DNA of 64,000 nt from the NCBI GenBank assembly GCA_020002185.1, contig CM034538.1:64938005-65002004 (forward strand), written 5' to 3'. The first letter of the stretch is position 1. Each line of letters begins with the position of its first letter. Under the pieces are notes generated by a model. The model had not been told where the DNA came from. It did not search any database and saw nothing but the letters and a program-made list of their open reading frames with translations. Source of the stretch: Paraescarpia echinospica. Lineage: Eukaryota; Annelida; Polychaeta; Sabellida; Siboglinidae. Of the stretch, positions 45,736 to 57,775 are shown piece by piece. Made by a program: the position numbers and the translations under genes.

Positions 45736-46510
45736 GATGATCGACTACTGTCTCTGGCAATATAAAGCTATTAGCCATCTTTTTAGCTCATCCATTAACA
45801 TAAACACTCGCACGAAAAATCGCAAGCTACTGTAAACAAAACCAACCATGGCTTCGACCCCAGCCGAACTTTGAATTTTGAGAGACTATTTTCGGCTAAA
45901 TCATTATTACCCGACGCAAATCGGGTAATAATGGCCTATAACTAATTTCGAACCAACGAGGTCGAAATTAATTTGACCGTTTTTGTTAATTTCATAAAAA
46001 CGAAACAAATATCCACGAACGAACGAGCATTTTAGGAGTGAATACCATATAAGTTTACCTTTTCGTGAAATTAGTTTGAAACGTAAGAAGCAAACAATCG
46101 AACTAAGAGATGAGGTTTAATACTGATGACTAAATCAGGTTGATTTTGTGTGAATATGTAACGACATAATATTGTGTGAAATATATTGCGTGTCGTGGCG
46201 AAGAATTCTACGTTATAACAAGTTTAAAGTTAAGTCGCAAAAGGGAAATTCGTCCGGGCGGTGGGGATCTCGGGTTTCACAGAAATATGATTGCCTTTTT
46301 CCACGGGCACCACCGTGTAACTCGGATAGTTTGGCAATAAAACAACATCAGCATGCAATCCTGGCGACGAAGCCTATTGCGTTCTCTAGCGTTCTCATGA
46401 CCAGTAGACATAAGCCACAGAGAAGGGGACGGGATATGTAGATAGTAGATCTATAGAATAACAAGACTATATCTTCTGCTGGCGTTGATGTTGTGTTTCG
46501 CTTGTATTGC
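45736..46510. other. Non-coding region upstream of an aquaporin exon
   Basis: Contains a perfect hairpin at 45902-45933 (13-bp arms CATTATTACCCGA, 6-base loop). Presumably intronic. No exon recognised. Confidence 0.45.
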
Positions 46511-46512
46511 AG

Positions 46513-46573
46513 CGCTGTTATACGTCATCGCGCAGTGTGCTGCCGGAGCGGCTGGAACGGGCTTCGTCTACCT
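46513..46573 (+). CDS. Aquaporin, internal exon encoding TM3
   Basis: Aquaporins are membrane channels for water and small solutes. This 61-nt exon lies between acceptor TTGTATTGCAG (ending 46512) and donor GTAAGA (46574). It encodes ALLYVIAQCAAGAAGTGFVY, matching TM3 of classical aquaporins, where A-x-YI-AQC-GA is conserved. It starts with two bases of a split codon and ends with two bases (CT) that are completed by the G opening the next exon. The exon before it, which should hold the first NPA motif, was not found; it may lie in the gap or further upstream. Confidence 0.82.
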
Positions 46574-46627
46574 GTAAGAAACGTCATTTGTATTCGCTTT
46601 CTTTAGTTGAATCAGATAGATAAAGTA

Positions 46628-46940
46628 GGATAACACGTGTTCGATTTCGTGGAATTTATATAGTAAGAAATCACAAGTTCGATTTTGTGGTATATATAAA
46701 GAAACATACCACGTGTTCGATGCTGTGGTACTTTTATAGTAAGATACCACGTGTTCGATGCTGTGATATTTATAAACTACGATACAACATGTAGCTAGAG
46801 ACCCCACTACTAAGGTCATACTCAGGCCTGGATACAAATGACGAAGCGAGTTTCGACTGTAGTTATAATGTAGGATACCATGTGTTTGATTTCGTGGTAT
46901 TTCTAAAGTAGCATACCATGTGTTCGATTTCGCAGTAGTT
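46628..46940. repeat. ~38-bp tandem repeat with stem-loop units
   Basis: Four adjacent units at about 46628, 46668, 46706 and 46744, then two more at 46870-46940 after an unrelated 85-bp stretch. Units follow TACCACGTGTTCGATTTCGTGGTA, broken here as TACCACG, TGTTCGATTT and CGTGGTA: the first and last parts are complementary and can form a hairpin. Each good unit also holds CACGTG. Confidence 0.8.
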
Positions 46941-47060
46941 ATAATATGGCACTTTTTTTTAAAGTTTTTTAGTTTTTGCTAAATATGAACTGTTCTTGGT
47001 TTCATCGTTTAAAGTAAACAGTTCTCATAATAACCTGCTGGTGAACGACATACATGTACG

Positions 47061-47220
<160 letters not shown>

Positions 47221-48087
47221 CACTCACAGACACGCAACGTGCAGCATAAAGTAAAGTAGTTGTTAAATGAAATCATATGCAAAAGTGTATTCGAGACTAT
47301 TCGATTCCGTGGATGACGGGACGAGCCAAATAATTCATGTTTTCCTTGAACTATTTATAGTAAATTAAAAAAGCTGGATCTTTCTAAAATTATTACTCTG
47401 TTATGCAAACTCTTCTGTCTACTTATAAACCACATTACCATAGGGCACAGCAAGAATATTACATGTGTCCCTTGTCTATTAGTTTGTTTTACAATGTACC
47501 TACAATAGGACCCCGTTAACATCGCTTGTCACTAACAATTTGTTTTACAAGAATGTCATCTATCGGACATCAATCAACAGACAATCCAATTTCCGCGTAT
47601 CTTAATAACTACGTCACCTAGAACAAAAACTTTGTTGTAAAAAAGAGAGTTGAAAGGTTCAAATATTTTACATTTGACCTTCTCCGACATACAATTAATT
47701 TCAGCATATCTTAACAAGTACATCAGAGCCGTAATTTGCATGCCAATGTGTAGGTTTGTGGTCACCAACATCAAGTATATGACATATGACCTCCGCCGCT
47801 ATTCATATATCTGTCATTTTAAAAGATGGCGCCCGTCATAGCCTATCCCCATATAGCTAAAACTGCACCACCAAGAGCTGTAACGTTGATGTCAAAATAT
47901 AGGTTTTCGGATATTAAAAAGTTTCAATCGCTGAAGCAACTCGTATGCAGGTGATGACGCGCTAAATGACTACAGTGTGCGAACTTAGTATGTAGAAACA
48001 GCTGGATAAGTTTACGATTATTATGTTATGAATGGAAACACTTCTTTCAACATATAAACCACTTTATATTTTACATTTTATATTATA

Positions 48088-48164
<77 letters not shown>
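48088..48164. repeat. (TA)n(TG)n microsatellite
   Basis: ATATATATATG followed by about 64 bases of TG. Confidence 0.97.
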
Positions 48165-48166
<2 letters not shown>

Positions 48167-48581
48167 GTTTAAAACTGGAATAGCTACTTTCAAATTAGCT
48201 TACAGAATATTTATGACATCTTATTCTACATGCATTAGTATTATACAATGTATTATGAAGCGCTTAGTAATCATTTGCATGAGAACAGAAACAACCGGTA
48301 TTATCAACACTAGCTGACACCCAACATGCAGCAACAAACTAATGGTGACCATCATTACAGGGTGTTGATCTTTTGAAAACCATTACCCTTGTGGCGTTCT
48401 CTGTAGGAGAGTGGTTCACCATTGAATACCTTCAGATAGGAGAAAAACCCTTTAGAAAATAAACCCATATCAAAAATAAGAACGGATATGCACTTATAAT
48501 GATTCAAAGTTACCAATCCAAAGTTTTAATATACCGTCACCTGTTGCACCCGTTGTGTCATCATCGTCATTGTCTCTCCAG

Positions 48582-48789
48582 GATGACACCATCCAACCGT
48601 CGCGAGGGTCTGTCGGCGACGATGGTCAACTCTGAGATGGAGCCGTGGCAAGGGATGCTGGTCGAGGCGTGGATCACGGCCATCCTCGTGCTCACCATCT
48701 ACGGCTCGACGAATGACAGACGGAAGCAGAATCTCTTCATGCCAACCATTCCCATCGGGTTCGCCATCACCCTCGGCATCCTCACGGGG
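48582..48789 (+). CDS. Aquaporin, internal exon encoding loop C, TM4 and TM5
   Basis: The 208-nt exon starts after CTCTCCAG and ends ACGGGG at donor GTAAGT (48790). It encodes MTPSNRREGLSATMV, EPWQGMLVEAWITAILVLTI (TM4) and STNDRRKQ. TM5 follows as IPIGFAITLGILTG. The E--IT-ILVL---STNDRR and P--IGFAI-LG patterns are those of classical water-type aquaporins. The TM5 position that is His in water-selective channels (LGH) is Ile (LGI). The exon ends in phase 0 and joins the 63050 exon to give exactly the family spacing between TM5 and the second NPA. Its last 27 bases plus splice site are repeated downstream. Confidence 0.9.
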
Positions 48790-49005
48790 GTAAGTGTCAT
48801 CACCCTTAGCATCCTCACGGGGGTAAATGTTATCACAAAGTGTCATCACCCTCGGCATCCTCACGGAGGTAAGTACCATCACTCTTGGCATCCTCACGGG
48901 TGTAAGTGCCATCACCATCGGCATCCTCACGGGGATAAGTGTCACCACTCTCGGCATCCTCACGGGGGTCAGTGTCATCACCCTCGGCATGTCACCGGGG
49001 TAAGT
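48763..49005 (+). repeat. 33-bp tandem repeat of the exon end and its 5' splice site
   Basis: The unit consists of the exon's last codons (ATCACCCTCGGCATCCTCAC, then GGGG) plus GTAAGTGTC. Donor-like sites fall at 48790 (GTAAGT), 48823 (GTAAAT), 48869 (GTAAGT), 48902 (GTAAGT), 48935 (mutated, ATAAGT), 48968 (GTCAGT) and 49000 (GTAAGT). Spacing is 33 bp except a 13-bp insertion in unit 3 and a one-base loss in the last. The exon's reading frame stays open until 49107. Confidence 0.92.
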
Positions 49006-49009
49006 GTGT

Positions 49010-49780
49010 GGTTACTGTTGACTCGTATCTCACTATTATGGTCTGTCAATTTGTCTTTAGTGGCTTTTTGTGATTTTCCTGTCTACACGAAATATGTTGG
49101 AGCATAGTAGGCCTATAAAATCGAGGCTGGTTTCTTGTGAATTAAAGTTGAATATCCAGTCCGAAAGTCGCGTGTTGGGGCTATTTGGAAAACCAGAAAA
49201 ATACAATGAACAAACGCGATAAAGACGCGTTTCGTCTCCACAATGATGTTTTGTGCACATCACCCGAAATTACATGCGTAGATATTGATTTTGCAATGTG
49301 CGTGATGTAAATCGTAACAGCACGTGACGTAGTATGTTCGTTGATTACAAAATATGCCAATTTTAGTTTCTTAGTGCCAAGACAAAATCTGCAAAATACA
49401 CGATGTAGTTCTCAATAAAGCCGCACCACTGGACCGTTTCTTTTCTACTATCTCTAAGTAAACCTAGTACTCGGATGTGGGAATGTTTTATAAAACATCA
49501 AATTAATACGACGTGCTAAACTCCAATCCGTCTGAGTGCATTGCGTGACAGGCAGGTCCGATGAAACTTCAATGACGTGATTACCACGTATTTACGCAAT
49601 ACTGTCACGTGGTTTCCGGTTGTAAACATGACGTCACCGTGAAGACTCCTCCACGCACCCTACAGTTAGGCCCTATAATAGCAATTAGCACTTTTAAGAG
49701 GAGGCAGTATGTTCCTACTTTTTCATTAATTAATTAGTATAATGTTCTTATGCTGAAGGTATACTGCCCGCCAAATTATG
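49010..49780. other. No element recognised
   Basis: Intronic; nothing identifiable. Confidence 0.4.
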
Positions 49781-49784
49781 TTTA

Positions 49785-50140
49785 ATAATAATATACTTCT
49801 ATAGCGCCTATATCCCCAGGAATCTGACTTGAGAGGCGCAATATACAAGAATCGTTGGGCAAAATCGTTAACATGGGCAAGCAAGAGTCGTCATTAGAGC
49901 AAGGGACCGCCGACGGTTATGATAGGAATGCTATTTCAAATAAATCAGTCTTCAGTTTGTGTTATGAAAGGTAGCTATAGTCACAGATGATTGTAAAGTG
50001 ATAGGGAGTTGATTCCAGATGTTGGGTGCAGTTACAGAAAAAGCTCGTGTACTAATATTAAGCTTGGTTTTCGGAACAATAATTTTGGAAGGTACAACCC
50101 GGAGCTTATTCAGTTAATAATAAAAACATTCAGATCCAAA
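49785..50140 (-). pseudogene. L2-like LINE 3' end, minus strand
   Basis: Minus strand reads STRAFSVTAPNIWNQLPITL, the L2 C-terminus. It ends in GATATAGGCGCTATAGAAGT and (ATT)n, the L2 terminus. Confidence 0.8.
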
Positions 50141-50374
50141 ACAATCAAATAGAAAGATATAAAGTGTGCATTAGCTACAGAAGAGGCCGTTGCGTTGTAT
50201 GCTGTTAAGTGTTTGCAATGTTAAGTATATGGACATATATTGAACGCTCCGTTGCTAGCGATAGTGGCGTTGTTGTGATCATTAACTGTAACATGAAGCG
50301 TACCGTGACGTAGGGTGTACGTGCACAATGTTACAAGTGATACTTTGCAAATAACGTAAACGTGTAGGTCCAAG

Positions 50375-50700
50375 CGTCAAATGCTTCACTGGTTGCCCGT
50401 GAACTTGAGTACTAGCTAATCGTCATTGTGTCACGCGGCCTCCACGATCGGACGCCGGCGTACCTCGCATTGCTCATCACGCCGCACTTGCCGCGCCCTA
50501 CGTTCTGCCGACCGCGCGCTGCTAGCCGTTCCGCGCTACAACCTCGAACATTATGGCCGCCGTTCATTCTCTCGCGCGGGGCCAACTCTCTGGAACGAGC
50601 TACCTGAGGATCTGCGTCTGACCGAGTGCATAAACACATTTAAAGCGCGTCTTAAGACTCATTATTTCAAACTTGCGTTTAATGTCTAGTTCTCTATACC
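50375..50700 (+). pseudogene. L2-like LINE 3' end, plus strand
   Basis: MLHWLPVN, then after shifts AVPRYNLEHYGRRSFSRAGP, TLWNELPEDLRL and FKARLKTHYF. GC-rich relative to its surroundings. A T-rich 3' UTR follows. Confidence 0.8.
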
Positions 50701-50704
50701 TTTC

Positions 50705-51695
50705 ACTCTCCATATCACAGCATTTATTATTACCATGTTATACTATTGTACTAGCTTATTATTTTAATTATTTATTTATTATTTTATATTGTCAATTTAT
50801 GTATTTAATATTATTATTATCTTATGGACGCCTAGGTATATTTAGCTCAGGTTTGTTTAGTACGTTTTTATTTTAATGCAGTTCTATACGTTTAATTTCA
50901 TTATCTACATTTCAGTAGCTATTAGTAGCATTTCATTGTTAACTCTCTTAAACATAATTCTACCCTGGATACGAGTGTATACTCCTGTTTTATAATTTTA
51001 ACGAGTCACTGCTTAATTTCTTCTATTCAGTAAATATTGTTGGCTGCCATGGTGTTCCAATAAATACAACCTTCACCTTATGACTGGTAATTGTATCCTT
51101 AATTAGTTTGTCCGTAATGGCGGACATCTGGGTCGATTCGTATTATGCACCTCATCAACTCATTGATCTCGTCTTACCGATCTTATCCGATCTCTTGAAC
51201 CTGGTTTATATTAAGTATAAATAAAGCTGCTATGTTATGGTAGTATTATAAAATATACTTTTTAAAACATTAAACCAAACAATCATGGACATACACAATA
51301 AATCCGTTGTTTGGTTGGTGTATTTATAATTTAATGTGTACGTGTTTTGTCGTTTTTTTTAATTCACTGTCAAAGCCAAGCCACAAAAGAAAACAACTTT
51401 TACGAATTTGAGTGTCAGTGTACGAAACATTAAAATCGGATGTAGCAAACCTATTTTAAAGGAGGTACACGCTTTGAATTACGCCTTTCTGAGGAGCGAC
51501 AATCAAGACAATTGCATGGTATCTGCAGCGACATATGTGTACATTTTAGATGGACTAACCAATGTGAAACGGGATGTCACTTGAATACCATCGACAGTAA
51601 AACCGTTATTTTTCTCAACAAAATGTCCAGTTTTACGCTTCTGGCAACCTGTGTGCCGTAGCCAACTTCGCACCAAACTATACATCATCAAGACA
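50705..51695. other. LINE 3' UTR and unassigned intronic DNA
   Basis: AT-rich to about 51060; nothing else identifiable. Confidence 0.4.
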
Positions 51696-51697
51696 CC

Positions 51698-52775
<1,078 letters not shown>

Positions 52776-52779
52776 CTAC

Positions 52780-54385
52780 CCACAGATATCAAGACACAAC
52801 CATATACTCCGAGTTAACCTCTTTATATGTGCTTATTTAGCTATTCTGTAACGTAAACATATGCGTATATAATTGTTGGTAGTAGGATATGTTTTTTCCC
52901 TAATACTTTTTATCCGGCGACAGCAACGGTATTGTTGTAATATGTGGTCAATTTCCTGTAATTATTACGGAAAACATGTAATACTAAGAAGCCAAATGTA
53001 TTGCAAGATCGTGCTTAATTGCAAACCGACCTTGCAAACGCCCCCTAACTATATGTTATGACAGCTGTAATAAGATATTTGAAGAAACACATGTAATCAA
53101 GGCAAGTTCAAGGCAAACACAATTCTGCTCGTCTATTGGACGTTTATTAACCACCGAGTCTGGTGCAATACGTTAGCCTTTGGGATACCAAACATGTCAT
53201 TAGAACCTTCCGCTTTGAGATCACATTATATTCTAAGTAAACCACTGATGTAAAAATGTGGATTGTAGTTGCAAATGGTTAATTTGTACACGAAAAAATT
53301 GTGTTTTGTTACCCACCAAATCCGGTTTTCTGTCATTGATACAAAAAATGACTGTATAGAGATACGAAGTGTGACGTCACGCTGCAGTCTGGTTCCAACG
53401 AATGTCTCCCGTCGTATCTGTTACCATGGTGTTATGTTTTGTTCCAAACTATAATCATTATTCTGAAAGTCATACTTGTAGTTCTTTATGGTTCCCATAA
53501 GTTGAAAGTGAGAAGTATATCTGGGTGAAACAAATTAGGTATTTTATGTATTCTGGAACGTAAAAACGATATTTTAACGCAAATTAATTGATCGCAGTAA
53601 CAAAATCGATCGCGGTGCCACATATGTTTCGTTGTGAATCACGCTATTTTTATCGCAAAATGCGGAAAGATTACTCGTCACAACATCGCGCAATTATTGT
53701 ATGAAATTGTTAAAATCGAAGGATCTTATAATAATCTTGAAATATGGAACAAAACCAGGCTGAGTCGGAGAGCGGTAATTAATTTGGTGTTTTTGGTGAG
53801 CCTTAAGCGGACGTGCAATTGGTTGGTTAAAAAGATGGTTTTGGGTTATTTTGTCCACGATTATAATAATAATCTTATGATCCACACTTACAGGTTTATC
53901 GATTTCCAAAAGCTGCAAGAAGATTGCAGCTGTAGATATTAATCAGATATCCTAACAATATATTTTGTTGAGAAAAACCATTCGTACTTCCGGGGACCAC
54001 TTCCTGAAAATCTATGGGTATCCATGTTAGTTCACAAGTAATAAAAAAAACATTTTGTAGGGGGATTTATCCATTGAAAACAAACCGCTAGCGTCGCTAA
54101 CTTGTGTTCGAATATGGCTAATGGCGTCAGTAGACCCCTATCTCTGCACTTGCTGCATACTTCTCAGATAAGCCCAAACCGCATAAAAGGGGAGAAAATC
54201 ATGTCAGATCTGATCATGTTAATAGTGTCACTTATTTCCCAAGCGTTCTTCGAGGTGCAGTACATGCTAGTATGGAGGATAAATAATTCATAATAGCGCT
54301 ACGTTTGAAAATATGCTATGAAAACTACCAGACATTGGTCCAAATCTAAGACAATAACCAGTATTCGAGGTAGCAGGCTCCCAGT
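52780..54385. other. No gene recognised
   Basis: Intronic. A 102-codon frame at 53634-53942 has no recognisable motif. Confidence 0.4.
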
Positions 54386-54390
54386 TATAT

Positions 54391-55166
54391 TTAACAAGAT
54401 TTAACAAGATTGCCATCCAGAAAATTAACTCTAGATGGCAGGTGGACAAGGAAGCCGTTGGCGTATCAAGAGTCCGATACTTTTTATCTACGTGTATCCC
54501 GCCATTTCAAGGTATGTGTCAATTTTATTTTAAAACTACTAGCACCAAAACAATCAGGAGATAGTCTGTTCCATTCATTTACAGTCCTTCTAACTTTCTT
54601 AGCTGAGAATATTTATTATATTTCTATCAATATTTGTATAACCATTCAACATTTTACACACTTCTATCTGATCTCCTCTCAATCCCCTGGACTCTCTGGT
54701 GTTGTTAAACCACATTATTTTTTAGGCGTATTTCGTAACTAAGATCCCTCAGTTTTGGTATCAAGTTACTTACTCTCCTCTGCACTCTTTCTAGTCTATA
54801 TATGTCCTTCCTGCGATATGGCCTCCACGCTTGAATACACAATTCTAAATGAGGCCTAACTGTTGTTTTGTACAGCGGTATTATTAGCTCTTTTTCCTTA
54901 TACGTTATGTTTCGCCTAATTAATCCAAGGATTTGATTTCCCTTTGAACCGGCAATACCACACTGTACTGAAACCTTCATATCAGCACTAATGGTTAACC
55001 CTAAGTTTTTTCTTTTACAGTAGTACTTAATACAGAACCTCCCATTGTATATTATACATCTTCGTTCCCATGTCCTGTGTGTAGGCATTTACATTTCCCA
55101 AAATTGAACAAGATTTGCCATTTTTCAGACCATTTTATCAACCTGTCAAGATCATCTTGTAAATGC
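54391..55166 (-). pseudogene. CR1-A LINE fragment, minus strand
   Basis: Minus strand carries the CR1-A RT tail and C-terminus (NLGLTISADMKVSVQCGIAG, RRNITYKEKELIIPLYKT). It ends in two TCTTGTTAAAT-type units at 54391-54410. 5'-truncated. Confidence 0.88.
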
Positions 55167-55742
55167 AAAATATAGCATATAAGGAAAAATAACTAATAAT
55201 ACAGCTGTACAAAACAATAGTGAGGTCTCATTTAGAATATTGTATACAAGCATGGAGGCCATATCGCAAAAGGACATAGATATGCTAGAAAGAGTACAGA
55301 GGAGAGAGACTAAAATGATACACAAACTGAGGGATCTTAGTTAGGAAATTCGTCTAAATGAATGTGGTTTAACAACACTAGAGCCCAGGAGAGTGAGAGG
55401 AGATCAGATAGAAGTGTTTAAAATAGTAAACGGTTAAGAAAATATTATGAAAATGTTAAGAAAGATAGAAGGACTAGAGGACATGAAGTTACATTGGCAA
55501 AGGAGCAGTGTAGATTATATATAAGAAACTTCTAATTTTCACAAAGGACTGTAAATGAATGGAACATATTATCTGCTGATTGTGTGGGTGATAGTAGCGT
55601 GAATATGTTTAAAACGACACATACCTCAGAAGGGCGGGATACACGTAGATAAAAGAGTTGGACTCTCTTATAAGGGCTTCTTTGTCCACCTGCCACCTAT
55701 AGTTAATTCTCTGGGTGGCAATCTTGTTAAATCTTGGTTAAA
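55167..55742 (+). pseudogene. CR1-A LINE fragment, plus strand
   Basis: Starts AAATATAGCATATAAGGA, equivalent to about 12404 of the full copy, and ends GGCAATCTTGTTAAATCTTG. It is head-to-head with the preceding minus copy. The coding frame is badly broken. Confidence 0.88.
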
Positions 55743-55769
55743 GGTGATGATCCAAGTTATGAATTTGGA

Positions 55770-56865
55770 TTACAGAGCTGAGTGGCGTAGCGTAGAGAGT
55801 GAAATGCAAAGGCCCAAGAACATAACCCTGGGGGGTATGCCACAAGTTGAGCTGATATGACACCTTAGAAGCCTTGCTACGACTTTCTCAAGTATCTTAG
55901 AAATAAAGCTAAGATTATAAATTGGCCTATAATTTTTGAAATCATCTTTAAGCAGAGACGTCTTCTTGAGAACAGGATTTACATGTGCATTTTTAAAATC
56001 AGTTGGGAATTTACCCGAACTCAGTGATAAATTTATTATATTTGTTATTGTGTCAAGTAAAGAGTCAAAACATGCTTTTAGTAGTATGGTTGGTAATGGA
56101 TCGAGATCGCATGACTTATTTGGGGAGGGCATTTTCCTCACTTCATCAACTGTGGCTGGCTCGAACAATACATGTGGAGAATTTACTTTCGGGGAGTCCA
56201 CATTTACTGTACTTAATGATTTTGATCTCAGGTGTGCATGTTTATTAAGTAAATCTTTGAGTACTTGACAGTACTGACGACACAGATCTGACATATGTTC
56301 TTTGGGGTTACTGGTGAGGTCGGATTTAAGGATGTCTGCCATTAATGCAGCAATGTCAATCTTATGGATCAGTCGATAAAACACTTTGAGTTTAGACTCT
56401 ACAGGAATTCTAGGAACTTTGAGATCAGCAATGACAGTGTGGTGGTCTGATAAACCATCTGAAGCAGTAGGTGTCTGAATATTGTTATAATCTGAACGGG
56501 TGATTAAGAGATTGAGCCAGTGGCCATGTATGTGTGTTGAGAAGGTAACGTGTTGTTTTTAATGTCATAGGATGCCAGAATGTCATTAAATGTACTTGTT
56601 GTTGATGAAGGTGTGTCCAGATGAAGATTAAAATCACCGAGTATATAACATTCTTAACAAATAGTTGCCAGATTTTCAAGTAGATCCTGGAATTCATCAA
56701 AGAAATGGGCAGGGTGTCTTGGAGGGCGACAAATGCACACAAAATAAGCAGAGAAAGATTAATCGGAAATTTCGGCACAAATGGCCTCAAAGCTGGAGTA
56801 ATCAGGGTTTTAATGCAAATTAACTTTGAACTGTTTTGATATGAGAAATCCAACACCACCACCTC
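55770..56865 (-). pseudogene. L2-like LINE endonuclease end, linker and RT fingers, copy 2
   Basis: Minus strand: GGGVGFLISKQFKVN, YILGDFNLHLDT-type block near 56650, linker ALMADILKSDLTSNPKEHM, RT fingers VDEVRKMPSPNKSCDLDPLP and FKNYRPIYNLSFISKILEKV. Several frameshifts. Confidence 0.8.
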
Positions 56866-57014
56866 AGTAGTAGACGTGTGCTGCTCACTCACCATAGATC
56901 AAAGGACATCAAAGGAAGGAGATAAGGAGAGGATCAGTCGGGAACCATTCGGCTCTACTGATAAAAAATAACACAACTCCTACTAATAAAAAAATTTGTT
57001 TATAAACATTGGTA
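56866..57014 (+). repeat. Terminal inverted repeat, left
   Basis: Complementary to 58498-58646 with a few mismatches in the A/T-rich inner part. Confidence 0.95.
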
Positions 57015-57061
57015 AAAAAATCAAAACAACTCTACTAATAAAAAAATATTGCGTTACCTAC

Positions 57062-57290
57062 CTACTCCTCCGATGCCGCGGCATGCCGCTAAGCGGTTTC
57101 AAGGACCTATTCGGCACCGATAGGGTGGCTAACGACTGTCTCGTATTCGACTGGCTAAAACCGAATTGAATGTATCGCTTGGCTAATTGAATGTATCGCT
57201 TAACCGCGACCGAGTATCCGAACTAACTTTGTCGGACCCGCAAGGGCTCCTCGCCGTATGGCAGGCAAGACTGAAGTAGTGAGGCGCCGT
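57062..57290 (-). other. Possible remnant of a third gene in the Polinton-like element
   Basis: GC-rich compared with the TIR flank. One minus-strand frame is open apart from a single stop and ends at a TAG near 57062 (SNTRQSLATLSVPNRSLKPL within it). AATTGAATGTATCGCTT is repeated at about 57162 and 57184. No family recognised; it may be the tail of a deleted structural gene. Confidence 0.35.
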
Positions 57291-57328
57291 ATGTAGTAAA
57301 TAAAAAACGATGAAAATATATTGAGCGT

Positions 57329-57775
57329 TTAGACTGATGGTTCGGCTTTCTTTCCCTTTCGGAAAGAGGTTCTGTAAAAGCTGTACGACTGACGCGTTGC
57401 AGTGGTGACTTTTTTAGTGAATAAGGTCGTGACCTGACTGTCCGTTTCTTCCATAAGGTCGTCGAGTACGATGAGCGTTCTAGTTTTCACGTTGAGGGTC
57501 TTCGGCTCCGGCAGGCCGTCTACGAACTCTACGTCGGTCGTCATAGAGTCGTAGCCGGTTTGCCACTGTCCGTAACACCAAAGGATTTTCTCCGGAGGCG
57601 GTTCGATCATCGACGAGGCAAAACGTAGGAGCCGTGTAACGAAAGTCGTCTTACCACACCCCGTAGGTCCGGCTACTATACACGTAAAAGGGTGCTTCAA
57701 CGACCTGTCCATAGCGACGACTGGTGCCCGGTCGAAGAGTGAACTATTTTTTCTCGTCTCTTCTATATATGGCAC
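57329..57775 (-). pseudogene. Packaging-type P-loop ATPase of Polinton/adintovirus kind, truncated and frameshifted
   Basis: In Polintons and related viruses an FtsK/HerA-type ATPase is thought to drive genome packaging. Counting from Met at 57775, the Walker A motif GPTGCGKT is at residues 36-43 and the Walker B LIVLDD ends at Asp105-Asp106. The more natural start is Met22 (57712), because the first 21 codons overlap the NADAR gene. The region up to residue 117 matches the family well; then a one-base slip at the T6 run 57410-57415 changes frame. Conserved sequence continues in the other frame for a further 30 codons and then breaks off at about 57310, so the C-terminal half is deleted. It cannot be functional as it stands. 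Confidence 0.72.

Noticed and set aside
48526..48990. 154-codon minus-strand frame over the aquaporin exon (VRMPRV repeats)
   Set aside because: Antisense shadow of the exon and its 33-bp repeat; the plus strand has matching splice sites and aquaporin motifs.
53634..53942. 102-codon plus-strand frame
   Set aside because: No recognisable domain; consistent with chance in AT-rich DNA.
54391..55742. Twin-priming 5' inversion of a single CR1 insertion
   Set aside because: Both halves include the 3' terminus, so they are two insertions, not one inverted copy.
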